Positions 1 to 9,599 of a stretch of 64,000 nucleotides of DNA are shown here, one piece after another; the stretch's first letter is position 1, and each line of letters opens with the position of its first letter. The position numbers and the translations under genes were made by a program. This DNA is from Telmatactis stephensoni (lineage: Eukaryota; Cnidaria; Anthozoa; Actiniaria; Isophelliidae): assembly GCA_029948255.1 (NCBI GenBank), contig JALIZF010001802.1, positions 521,001 to 585,000 on the forward strand, given 5' to 3'. Below the pieces are notes generated by a model. The model was not told where the DNA came from, searched no databases, and saw nothing but the letters and a program-made list of their open reading frames with translations.

Positions 1-1459
1 TATCATAAGAAAATAAAGGCAGGATCAAAAAGCCAAATTTGCATGTAGTGCAAAACTGTCGCTTCACAGATGCAAACTAACTTATAAAGTATTCATGACA
101 TTTTCTCCATGGAAACACGTAGATTTACACACAGTGGAAGTACAGGGAAGTACCTCAAAAGAGGAATTTCGATTTGTAGTCCACAACCTTCACTTTCAGA
201 GCTTTTTCAACGCCATCTTTTTCTCTTCAAAATGGACTTTCGATGAAGTTATTGCAAACACAGCGTTTATTTTATGTCACTCTCCAAATAATGAGCAATT
301 GGCTCGATACCACGGCAAACTGTAACACGCATGCGTGCCTCCCCAGTCCTCCTCAATGTTGACCTCAATGAAAACATTCGGCATTCAAACAAGCAAAACT
401 TTGCTTGACGAAACGTTAGCTATAGAAGCAAAACTTAATCCCCCAAAATAATGATGGTTGAGGACTTTGTATAGTATATTCTATTGTCTGTCTTTTTCTC
501 TCAGTACTTTTGTGTTTTCTCCCGTGATCAAAATTAAGCTCAAAGATATCAATATGGGAAAATCTAAAGAAACGATTCGAAAAATGTTTGAAATTTCTCT
601 GTACGTAGGAGACATCTTTAAATGATATTCACTGCTTCGTCTGCGTATTATATTTTGATTTTTCCGAGCTTTTATTTGTGTCGTTGACCCAATATCAGGG
701 AAGGTGTACAAATGGCCTTTTTACACAGTTGAAAAATTATTTACAGGACGAAAACGCACAAACACTCGAAGACTTTAAAAAAGCATTTATAGACGATGGG
801 ATTTGACTTTCACTTTGTACTTTATTTATACATCTCATTTTAACATTTTGACACACTTTCTTAAAAAAAACAGTAGGGATTTTCGAATAGAAAGAGACTG
901 GGCATTATGGAAGAAGAAGAAGAAGAAGAAGAAGAAGAAGAAGAAGAAGAAGAAGAAGAAGAAGAAACAAACAGAGCAAGCATATAATGACGCATGAGAT
1001 ACAATCGAACAATTGCGCGCGCTATAGAAGACTATATCTTGAAAAATCCGAGCCTCCGAGCCTCTACAAAAATCAAATCCGAGCTTTGCGAGCCACCATT
1101 AGACACCATTCTATACCCCTTATAGAATAATAATGTTAGTTTTTGACATAATTGAAACATAAGTGTTAATCGTCCACAGTTCCTATTAAATAAGATATTG
1201 TTCTGTTTAGAAATAAACCATGCTTCTGTCCATTTACGTCTAGTCCAGCTTGGGATTCCTGTGATTAAGACGTTGACGCGCGTAAGCCCGCGCAAAACTC
1301 GCACATGCGCAGTCGGGAATTGAATTTTCATCTGCGAAAGTTTTATTTTTTAGTTTTGGTTTAACTTATAACTATTTTCCGCTTAATTATTTCCTTGATT
1401 GGTTCAGCTAATTGGAATATACTAAAACAATTTTTTTCATTTTGAGATAAATTTTGTAT
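1..1459. other. Intergenic, no gene recognised
   Basis: AT-rich sequence with short open frames only, none with recognisable protein similarity. It holds one GAA microsatellite (annotated separately). I see no splice-bounded exon, RNA gene or transposon terminus that I can support. Confidence 0.6.
910..966. repeat. (GAA)n microsatellite
   Basis: About 19 uninterrupted GAA units, a homopurine/homopyrimidine tract. Reading through it gives an artificial poly-lysine frame that is not a gene. Confidence 0.97.
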
Positions 1460-1577
1460 AGGTAATAGCATGGTTTGTAGTGATATTTGGCATAAATACC
1501 ACGAGTGATATTTCAAAATTGTTAAACAAAATTTCACGAGCAGTAGGCGAGTGAAATTTGGGACAATTTTGAAATAT

Positions 1578-1611
<34 letters not shown>

Positions 1612-1624
1612 AACATGCTATTAT
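1460..1624. mobile_element. Palindromic MITE
   Basis: The two halves are inverted copies: GTGATATTTGGCATAAATA near 1478-1498 returns as its complement at about 1585-1605, and the outer ends (GGTAATAGCATG / CATGCTATTATT) also pair. A short inner palindrome (ATTTCACGAG / GAGTGAAAT) forms the tip. No coding capacity; a non-autonomous foldback DNA element. Confidence 0.75.
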
Positions 1625-1628
1625 TTGT

Positions 1629-2417
1629 TAATAATATAACCTAAGAAAGTTCTGAAAATTTGATGAACAACAACCGCGAGGTTGAATCGTTTTACACACA
1701 ACTACTTCGAAAAGTGAAAACATAGCTTTCAAGCCTGTGCAGATAAAAGAAGAGCTGACAATATTCAAGACAAGTATAGTAGTAAAAAGAAATCATTCAA
1801 AGTCAAAACTACATTGAGAAGCTAAAGGTTAAACCAGGATTTTGTTTTAATTTGGTCTGAATCAGGACTTCACTGAAACTCAATCAGTGAAAAACACTTA
1901 CTCGCGAACAAATTGTCATTTGTGACTAAAAACGGTATAGTTTGAAAAAAGATGACAAAAAAACTTTCTAGATAAGATAGACAATAAATGCATAAGTGTA
2001 GAAAAAAACTTTTTATTACCTTTCATGAACTTTTCCGCCATGTACATGTCAATCCTTCCGTTTGAAGCTATTTTGACAAACGTTCACTTCACGTGTCGCT
2101 ATGATTGATCATTTATCATCTTTTCAGCAGAAAAAAGAAAAAAACGAACTCTTCGTAACCATCAAAAACCCGTTTCTCTTTCATTTTATAGCTTTTTGAC
2201 TTGTTTCCATGATTAAATCACTTCCTTTTAGCAGGAGAAAGCTTCCCCATCTGGCCGCCATTTTCTCTTAGCCTTTTTGGCAAAGAAAAAAGCAGTTGCC
2301 ATGGAAACTGTAATTTTCACATGTTAAATTACAAAATTAAGCTGAAATACCAGTGCTCTTAGCCAATCAAATTGCACAAATTTCTTAGGTTATATTATTA
2401 CTTAGGTTATATTATTA
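1629..2417. mobile_element. Inverted-repeat-bounded segment, probable non-autonomous transposon
   Basis: TAATAATATAACCTAAGAAA at the left is matched in inverse orientation by TTTCTTAGGTTATATTATTA at 2382-2401, and the last 16 bases are repeated once more up to 2417. Nothing recognisable is encoded between. It directly abuts the preceding MITE, so the two may be one composite insertion. Confidence 0.5.
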
Positions 2418-2516
2418 GAAGTGTAAATTATTCAACATTTCACGATGTTGTTATACTTGTCTCGTTACATTCTTATAGCATATTTAACTAAGCTCACTTC
2501 TAATTGTATTGTTTGT

Positions 2517-3497
2517 TTAATCCAAGAACCTCTTTGCAGCTTGTCGAAAATCAGGTAGAAAAATAAAGTAGATAAAGGGACTAAGGCAAGAGTTGATAAG
2601 CGGCAAAAAGTGCTTTGTCATGAAATAGAGTGTTGACCAGTCGATACTAGACCTGTTGTTAATTATTTCTACATTCTGAATAAAATAATCAAGGTTTGAT
2701 AAAAAAGATAGAGTGAAAACTGGAAGATAGCAGGAAGAATAAAGCAGTAACTGGCAAAGTACCATTTCAATTGCGTTTTTCGTTTGTCTTCGTCGTTTTT
2801 GTCTTTGTACTTCGGAAAGACTGTCTTGCCGATTGGCTTGGTGCTTGGATAGTGCTCTGAAAGTTAGAATACTCAGAAGCAATATAACACCGTAAAATAT
2901 CATGATGAAGAGAATTAAAGTCACGACAAAAATTTTGAACAATTTGACGTCTGACGGACCGCAAGAATGATGTGTTTGATGCTGCATCACTTTTAGTAAA
3001 ACCAACTCGAAAGCATGTAATGCCATCGCAATTAACCAAGAGCAAGCAATTACTACCACTCGCTGTTTTACAGTGTATGGTCGTACTATTCGTACAGTTT
3101 CCCTTGTTGTTCTGAACCGTTCGATGCTGATTATAAAAAGAGTAAATAGTGATGCCATCGTGGAGGTATCGTGCAGAAATGTTACTGTTTTGCAAAAGAT
3201 GTCTCCCCAAACACCTTGCAACGTCTCTAAATATCCTGGACTAAAAATGCCTACAAGAAATGTATATGATCTCAGTCCAATGACAAACGTATCTGACACG
3301 GCCATATTGATGATTAGATAGTGTAGATTTCGTCTCACTGTGTACTTAGCAGCGACTACAATGGTAAAGATGTTACCGAAAACACCAAATCCACTGACGA
3401 GTAACGTGGCTATGACTTTTACAGTTCGTGTGACTTCCGAGTCAGGTTTGTGGTACTTGTAGTAGCTGTAGTCTTGAGTGATGTTAGAAGCGTTCAT
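2517..3497 (-). CDS. Class A (rhodopsin-like) G protein-coupled receptor, intact
   Basis: Single-exon, 326-residue seven-helix receptor for the plasma membrane. Visible: N-glycosylation sites near residues 2 and 5; TM1 about 26-50 with the conserved GN pair (41-42); TM2 with NMAVSD (Asp69 at the 2.50 position); Cys102 before TM3 and Cys179 in loop 2 as the usual disulphide; ERF (126-128) in place of DRY; TM4 Trp154; a basic third loop (RQKRRRQTK); TM7 ending SPFIY (306-310) in place of NPxxY; and a very short tail. The start is the ATG beginning MNASN, which the paralogues share. It is the only undamaged member of the local array (copies at 11.9 and 14.7 kb, relics at 7.3 and 18.5-20.7 kb). 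Ligand unknown; peptide or small-molecule receptor by family resemblance only. The altered DRY and NPxxY motifs are typical of lineage-expanded cnidarian receptors. Confidence 0.93.
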   Translation of the reverse strand: MNASNITQDYSYYKYHKPDSEVTRTVKVIATLLVSGFGVFGNIFTIVVAAKYTVRRNLHYLIINMAVSDTFVIGLRSYTFLVGIFSPGYLETLQGVWGDIFCKTVTFLHDTSTMASLFTLFIISIERFRTTRETVRIVRPYTVKQRVVVIACSWLIAMALHAFELVLLKVMQHQTHHSCGPSDVKLFKIFVVTLILFIMIFYGVILLLSILTFRALSKHQANRQDSLSEVQRQKRRRQTKNAIEMVLCQLLLYSSCYLPVFTLSFLSNLDYFIQNVEIINNRSSIDWSTLYFMTKHFLPLINSCLSPFIYFIFLPDFRQAAKRFLD

Positions 3498-3731
3498 TTT
3501 AGAAAGCTTATCTCACTCCTCAGACTTTATAGCACGAAATGTTCTCTCGTTATAGTTTAGTTTCTTTTTCCATGAGTATTTTAAATAGTTTTCATATGAC
3601 GTATTATAACTAACCAGTAAAAACTGCTGTTCAGGTCGAGGACTGATGTTAAATTGAATTAGGGACTATGCCAACGTGGTGTTAATTGTGGCGGCGTTTA
3701 AGAAAATGAATAAACGATGTTTAACGTCTCT

Positions 3732-3978
3732 ACCTTTCTTTCTTTCTTTCCTGCTTTCTTTCTTTTTTCTTCCTTTTTTTCTTTCTTTTTTTCTATTTTT
3801 CTTTCAGTTCTTTCTTTCTATCTCTGTCTTTTTTATCTCTCTTTCTCTTCCTTTTCTTTATTTCTTTCTCCGTCTTTTCTTTCTTCCTTTTTCTCTCTTT
3901 TTCTTTTTTCTCTTTTTCTTTTCTTTCTTTCTTTCTCTATCTTTTTTTCTTTCTCTCTCTCTCTTCATTCCTTCCTTC

Positions 3979-4058
<80 letters not shown>

Positions 4059-4130
4059 TTTTCTTTCTTTCTTTCTTTCTTTTTTTCTTTCTTTCTTTCT
4101 TTCTTTCTATCCTTCTTTCTCTTCCATTTT
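3732..4130. repeat. (TTTC)n homopyrimidine microsatellite
   Basis: About 400 bases of interrupted then nearly pure TTTC repeat upstream of the intact receptor. The open frames across it (Phe/Leu/Ser-only or Lys/Arg/Glu-only) are artefacts of the repeat. Confidence 0.97.
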
Positions 4131-4239
4131 TGTTCATCTTTCTATTTTTTAAAAGCACCTGAGTTTAGCGATTAGACAGCATGTCTTATATATTATTCGA
4201 GTTAATCAGACTCAGTAAAATAACATGGAATTAGTAGTT

Positions 4240-4350
4240 TGCCTAAGCGCCTAATGAATAAACATTTCAGAATTTTACTCGCATTGCAATCTTAATATCA
4301 AAAGAAAGTACAGAAAAGCTTACACTTTATTAAGCTTTATTTTATTTGTC
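4240..4350. repeat. GPCR-array spacer unit, copy 1
   Basis: Sequence of the type 'TACTCG-TGCA-TTT...TTACACTTT...TTTATTTTT' that recurs at 6930-7060, 8740-8930 and 25890-26060. The copies are diverged but colinear. They are remnants of the duplicated intergenic segment that travelled with the receptor gene, not a coding feature. Confidence 0.55.
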
Positions 4351-4459
4351 ACTGTAGTGCGTTCCTTGCATAGTAAGATTGGGCTTCCTGTGTCCCTGTT
4401 TGCTCGAAACCGAGGCTATATTCAATCAATCACTAAACGTTTCAGAATAATAATAACTT

Positions 4460-4862
4460 TTTTTTATTAGCGAGTGTTTTAAAAGTGTCATTGCGCCACA
4501 CCCCCAATAAAATCTATATGCGCTTAGTATCGAAAATTGTACATTTATCGATATGATAGATTTGATGATGGGCTTCTTCTTCTCAGTGAACTTCTCTATA
4601 AGGACCACCTTTGGGACCTTGAAAAATGCCGTCATGTAGAGGTTGTTGCTTTATAGAGGTCTTCTGAAATGATCGCTGGATGTGGCTAATAGGATAATTT
4701 GATGGATTCTCTGCCGCCTTTGAAAGATCCACATTTCATGACTGCTGTCCAAACGAATTATTGGCTGGCTACGCTTTTGGTGTTTATTGTATTAAGGCCG
4801 GCGACGTTTAGTAAATGAGTCGGCAAATTCTGATAGCTGTTGAGTGTACCAGGTGTGCAGCT
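4460..4862. other. Non-coding spacer with duplicated segment
   Basis: Contains 'GGCTACGCTTTTGGTGTTTATTGT' followed by a CCAGGTGTGCAGCTTT motif. The same pair occurs near 8455-8560 and 18065-18175, and partly near 20875-20945. No gene is visible. These shared blocks mark the unit of the receptor tandem duplication. Confidence 0.5.
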
Positions 4863-5015
4863 TTAATTTCTTTTCTTTTTCTTTTCTTTTTCTTTTCTTT
4901 TTCTTTTCTTTTTCTTTTCTTTTTCTTTTCTTTTCTTTTTCTTTTCTTTTTCTTTTCTTTTTCTTTTCTTTTTCTTTTCTTTTTCTTTTCTTTTTCTTTT
5001 CTTTTTCTTTTCTTT
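4863..5015. repeat. (TTTTTC)n hexanucleotide microsatellite
   Basis: About 25 CTTTTT/TTTTCT units. At paralogous positions (8565-8600 and 18170-18195) the same motif is short and imperfect, so the long array is a local expansion in this copy of the spacer. Confidence 0.95.
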
Positions 5016-5185
5016 CATTGTCATTCAGGCTTTTGAGTTATGAACGTCATTACTTGAGGGATTTCTCATATTTTCTATTTACTGCCAACAAACAGTTTAT
5101 AAGAGAGTTACTAAGTTAAATATATCGGAAATTACTTGAACAACCATAAAATTCCGCGATCATAAATCCTTAAAACACGCTTTAA

Positions 5186-5973
5186 GGACGGTGCCCACTA
5201 TTGTCAGCGCGCACTGCGTTCTGCGCATGGCCCTTCGTAGTAAAAACATCGTAAAAACAAAGCAGTTTTGCGATATTTGGATGAATAAAAGTTACTTGCT
5301 TGTAGAAAAAACATTTGACTGTTCCTGCCGTAGTAGAATTAAATTCAGTATTGATGAATAAAACTCGCTTAAAAACCACTGTTTTGATCACAAGGACTAG
5401 ATTTGCCTATTGGCCGCCATCTTGGAAATGTCCCATAATGCTTTGTAAAATCTGTCTATACTCTGTATGGAGGGCTAGGGATTTCATCGTATTTCGTGCG
5501 TTTATCGGTAAATAACTTCTTAAATCGCCTGGATACCCCTCTTTTTTCCTTTTGTAAATTATAAACCAAAGAAAAATCTAGAATTACATAAGCTTTTTAT
5601 AAATTTATAATTGAAGAATGATAAAAAATATCACATATTATATTTAGCAACCATAGACTAGAACATCCTAAAACCAAGTAAATATTTTTTAAAAAACGTT
5701 ATTTTCTTTGTTTTCGCGGGTTTATGGTATTGCCCTACCAGAGAATTATGCTTAGAGTGTTTTAGGAAAAAAAAGAGAAGTATAGAGGATTTTTAATTTT
5801 TTTCTTTGGGTCGTCAAAAATGCATTTTCCGCAACATTTGATGACGTATAACTCATTAAAATGCGTGGTGACCCCCAATTTTTTTCTTGGATTCTAACAG
5901 CCTACAATGGGTTCTTTCACACCCATATAGATTTTAGAGAAAATAATTACTTTCACATTAGAGGGCACCGTCC
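5186..5973. mobile_element. Non-autonomous DNA transposon with TTAA target duplication
   Basis: Terminal inverted repeats GGACGGTGCCC / GGGCACCGTCC, flanked on both sides by TTAA (5182-5185 and 5974-5977). No transposase frame is present in its 788 bases. The flanking sequence is duplicated at about 13850-13975 without the element, reading CGCTTTAGAAAAATG across the junction. That paralogous empty site shows the insertion boundaries directly. TTAA duplication is typical of piggyBac and Kolobok superfamilies; which of the two cannot be decided here. Confidence 0.85.
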
Positions 5974-6191
5974 TTAAAAAATGAAAAATGGAAAAGTGAC
6001 GACGGTAAAGGACCTACAATCATTGCCAAAATTAGTTGGCACGATGTGAATTTAACGGGTATTTTTAAAATTGTTTACTTTGTGGCTGTACTTTTGGACC
6101 CCCCTCCCCCTTGTACAATGTTGCTGCTCGCTAAATGGTATTTCGGACTGATTAACATGTGGTAGGGGTCGAGATTTTCACAGCAACATTA

Positions 6192-6421
6192 GGGAGCTTA
6201 AGCAGAAGACGTTTTTGTCAACACGGACGCCACCGCAGTGTACGTTCTTCTTCATCCGTTCGCCATCATAGATGATGTGACCGTTTTCGTTAAGCAGAAG
6301 GTCAGTTAAGGCTTTTTCATCTTCTACTAAGAACAGCAACCTCATCAATAACGGCAAACGGATGAACGAAATCGCGCGTATGACGTCCGTGTTGACAAAA
6401 ACGTCTCCTGCTTAAGCTCCC
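6192..6421. mobile_element. Palindromic MITE with TA target sites
   Basis: Arms of about 40 bases (GGGAGCTTAAGCAG... and its complement) flanked by TA at 6190-6191 and 6422-6423, consistent with a Tc1/mariner-like target choice. The interior also folds back. Short frames inside are mirror-image artefacts. Confidence 0.82.
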
Positions 6422-6469
6422 TATTGTACAGGGGGAGGGGGCAGCCAATTTCATTACCGTCCACTGTGC

Positions 6470-6740
6470 GCGCGCACTCCGGCAAAATCGTGCCAACAAT
6501 AGTCCCCTTCACAGTTCTCTGCGCCATCTTGAAAGGTAGCCATGCCTTTGCATCAAAGCGAGACGAACGGTGAGCGTGCAATGATAGAGACCTGTGAATA
6601 ATTGTCCTAGGTGTTAAAAAAGCTATCTATCATTGCACGCTCACCGTTCGTCTCGCTTCGATGCAAAGGCACGGCTACCTTTCAAGATGGCGCCGGAAAC
6701 TGTGAAGGGGACTATTCTGGCAAGGATTGTAGCACACGAG
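6470..6740. mobile_element. Foldback element, arms about 115 bases
   Basis: Left arm (about 6474-6590) and right arm (about 6625-6737) are inverted copies, for example GATGCAAAGGCA and its complement, around a roughly 35-base loop. No coding content. Boundaries are approximate because I found no clear target duplication. Confidence 0.7.
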
Positions 6741-6924
6741 CTCTAATTCTCCATGACAATTTTGTTTTGTTGATGTGGAGGGGAAAATTCGACCAAATTT
6801 CATATGAAAAATGCACTTGTTGTATAAGCCAAGGTACAAGGATCATCCTACTAAACAGAATGCAGTAAATGTATAGCAGGTAGGATGATCCGACTACTAG
6901 GATGATCCTAGTGTCATCTAAACA

Positions 6925-7185
6925 CCCCTTTAGTCTTACTAATGTTCAATATTCTACTCGTAATGCAGTTTTAAGGACAAAGACAATCACAGAATGAGTT
7001 ACACTTTTTGTATCTTTACTTTTATTTTTTGTCCTCACGATATTCAATTTCTAGCTAAAGAAAACGTATTCTAATTATTTGATAACATCTAATTCAGTCT
7101 TACTAATATGCAATACTTTTAAAGATATTTTTGTTCCAAGTTGTAAATGTCTTTTTGTTATTCTGACAATGTTATTGTTACAAAA
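6925..7185. repeat. GPCR-array spacer unit, copy 2
   Basis: Two blocks are shared with other spacers: 'TACTCGTAATGCAGTTTTAAGGAC...' (also 8.8, 4.3 and 25.9 kb) and 'TCTAATTCAGTCTTACTAAT...AATGTCTTTTTGTTATT' (also about 8940-9035 and 14010-14115). They directly precede the receptor 3' relic at 7265, as they do the third receptor at 14662. Confidence 0.55.
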
Positions 7186-7261
7186 ATCAGTATTTTTATG
7201 TTACAAATTTAGTATTCTAAAAATGTTTTTTTTCCTAACTCAGTCAGAGTACGTCTTATTT

Positions 7262-7350
7262 CAAAGTTAACTCTGCTCCACTCTGTTTCTTTAGCGAAGC
7301 AGTCTTTTTGCTACTACTCGGAAATCAGTCAGAAAAATAGAATAGATACT
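7262..7350 (-). pseudogene. 3' relic of a tandem GPCR gene
   Basis: About 85 bases resemble the stop-codon end of the receptor at 14662: both read CTCTG-TC-ACTC-GTTTCTT...AGCAAAGCA...TTTTTGC...CGAAAATCAGTCAGAAAAAT with mismatches. Only the last C-terminal residues (the region matching FLTDFRxAAKRL) would be represented. A dead fragment showing that the array once had at least one more member. Confidence 0.55.
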
Positions 7351-8739
7351 ACTCGATAGTAAATAAAATAGATACTCGCTACTCTCCACCATATGTTTTG
7401 GTTCGGATAAACTAATATTTCAGGCGAGAAATCTACTATTAAGCTTAAAGCGAGTCGCGAGTGGTTAGGCGTTCGTCAAGAATGCGACCCAGAATCCATT
7501 TCTAGGCTAGGACCATCAATGTGGCATATTGGGTATATGTCATGGCACGGTCGATAAATAAGATGTTTATAGAACATCACACTGCACTCCCGGTTATGAC
7601 CAAAGTGTTGCTTTGACTGCTTGGAACGCGAAGAAAGCAATATGGTGGATAGTAGCATATATATAATAGCGAGGCAAGAGAGAAATTCTTTAAAGTAGGT
7701 GAAAGCTATTCTGAATCGCCCAGCGATAGCTCAGTGAAAATTGGGTGGCTCAATTTTGTAAATCCAAGAAATGTTCGTAATGCAATATTGCCTTACAACT
7801 CATACACAGGAAAACTGTTTGAGCTGCTAGTGTCCCCGATTGCAGAAAGTTGAAAGGAATTCTTTATTAGGGGATGTTTTGAAAGTGTCTTTGCGCGAAA
7901 TCCTCGCTGAAAATCAAAAATTCGCCTCGCTAGGACATGCTAGGAAACTTTCCAGTATTACATTTATATATTTATATGGCAAATTCAATGGTGGATTTCT
8001 TTTACCAATAAAATAAAACTATTATTCAAGAATGTCACGCGAGTGTGATAAAGATGAATTAGTTTTTCCAGCTTAGTCGTTCGAAAGTTGAACCTAGTAG
8101 AACTGATGCAGCTTAGTAACAAATTTTCTGCTTCCTATGTTGGGCGACAAAACAAATAGCAATTTACTTTTCACATTATACATTTCTTTATAAAAGTAAA
8201 TATTTCTTATCTTTAAGGGTGGAAAATGTCGAGCATGAAGCTAATTACAGTACCTCATGCTGCCTACCTTATTTGAGTCAGTATGGACCAATATATAAAA
8301 AATAAGGATTTGTGATTTCTAATTCACCTTTGTTGAAATGATCTTTATTTCGCCTCGAACACAATTATGCTTTCTTATATCAATCAATATGCATTTTGAG
8401 ATGTTGACCAATCAGTAAACAGAGAATGACGCAGATGTACTTTAACTCAGGGCTGAGTGGTGCCTCTACGCTTTGGTGTTTATTGTGTTGCAGGCGGCGT
8501 TAATTCAAGAAAATTAATCTTTGGGTCAATGATAGACATTAATTAGGCCAGGTGTGCAGCTCTTCATTCCTTTTTCTTTCCTTTCATTATTATTCAGGCT
8601 TTTATCGCATAAAGTTCCTCAAAAAGGAGTCCCTGAATTACATGTACATTTTCAGCTTCTTATCCAAGCAGCTGGCCGAATCCTCTCGATATATGTGCTG
8701 ACAACCTACTAGGGACTGAAGATACTAGCGGCGTATAGA
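7351..8739. other. Intergenic, no gene recognised
   Basis: Non-coding spacer with another copy of the duplicated block ending in CAGGTGTGCAGCTCTTCATTCC (8550-8575) and a short pyrimidine run. No exon or transposon terminus that I can support. Confidence 0.5.
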
Positions 8740-9045
8740 ATAGTTTGCATAGGCGTGTCAGTGAAGTCGCTTTTGTTAACCCTTTGTAACATTTGAGAAT
8801 TCTTTTTGAATATTATACTCGTGCAGTTTCAAGGGGAAAAAAGGAGTACAGAGTAACTTACACTTTACATCTTACACTTTATATCTTTATTTTTCTTTTT
8901 TGTCCTGATGATAATTCATTTTCTAGCTAAGCAAAAACATTCTAATATTGAGTAACAGCTAATTCAGTTTCAATGTTTTCAATGTCTTTTGTTCCAAGAT
9001 GTGAATGTCTTTTTGTTATTTTGACAATTGATTGAGTTGCCATTA
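8740..9045. repeat. GPCR-array spacer unit, copy 3
   Basis: Carries both spacer blocks described at 6925-7185 in the same order, with moderate divergence. No receptor coding sequence follows it here; instead a palindrome, a GT-rich tract and then the long palindromic transposon. Confidence 0.5.
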
Positions 9046-9088
9046 TTGTTATGAAATAAATTAGTATTCTGAATATTATTTTTGTGGT

Positions 9089-9180
9089 TACTGGCTTGTA
9101 TACAAGCCAGTACCATTATGTCATCGTGCGTGTAAGTAAGTAAGTGTGTGTGTGTAAGTGTGTAAGTGTGTAAGTAATTC
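9089..9180. repeat. 31-base palindrome followed by (TGTG/TAAG) simple repeat
   Basis: TGGTTACTGGCTTGTATAC (9089 on) continues into its complement through 9119 with few mismatches. It is followed by TAAG and GTGTGT-type low-complexity sequence to about 9180. Possibly the end of a mobile element; no partner end was located. Confidence 0.6.
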
Positions 9181-9485
9181 GGATTTGCCGAAGTTGTTCC
9201 CGAAGAGAGAACGAAATACATACGGAATTGGCTCGAAGATTACTTGACTCATTTTAATCATTTTTCACGACGAAAATATGAAATATTCTAAGAAATATCT
9301 ACCTTTTTTAAACAGCGGTTGTTATAATTTCATTAGATATTTCCTTTCGACGAAAAAATCTTAGAAGTTTTCAATAAATATGGAGTCTACGAACACACTC
9401 GGCATTGGCTTCATCGATATCGCTGACCAAAAGGTCAAGCAGACTCATTTTTCCGTGTGGCTTGTGCTTGTTTGGATATATTGGT

Positions 9486-9522
9486 ATAAAACATTGTCTA
9501 CTTAAAGTAGACAATGTTTTAT
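9486..9522. repeat. Perfect 37-base hairpin
   Basis: Two 18-base arms, ATAAAACATTGTCTACTT and its exact complement, separated by a single A. Role unknown; it lies 77 bases left of the 1.65-kb palindromic element. Confidence 0.9.
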
Positions 9523-9599
9523 TTTACCTGTAACTAGACTACTGGGAGAAATATGTAAAAAAGATGTGAAATACACATGAAAATTATTTTTGAATTTAA

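Noticed and set aside
803..997. Frame with a poly-lysine run
   Set aside because: Produced by the GAA microsatellite.
3676..4175. Long open frames of Phe/Leu/Ser on plus and Lys/Arg/Glu on minus
   Set aside because: They exist only because TTTC and related repeats lack stops; no conserved domain, start context or splice support.
7476..7658. 60-codon minus-strand frame with several Cys/His
   Set aside because: Spacing does not fit a zinc finger and there is no conservation in the other spacers.
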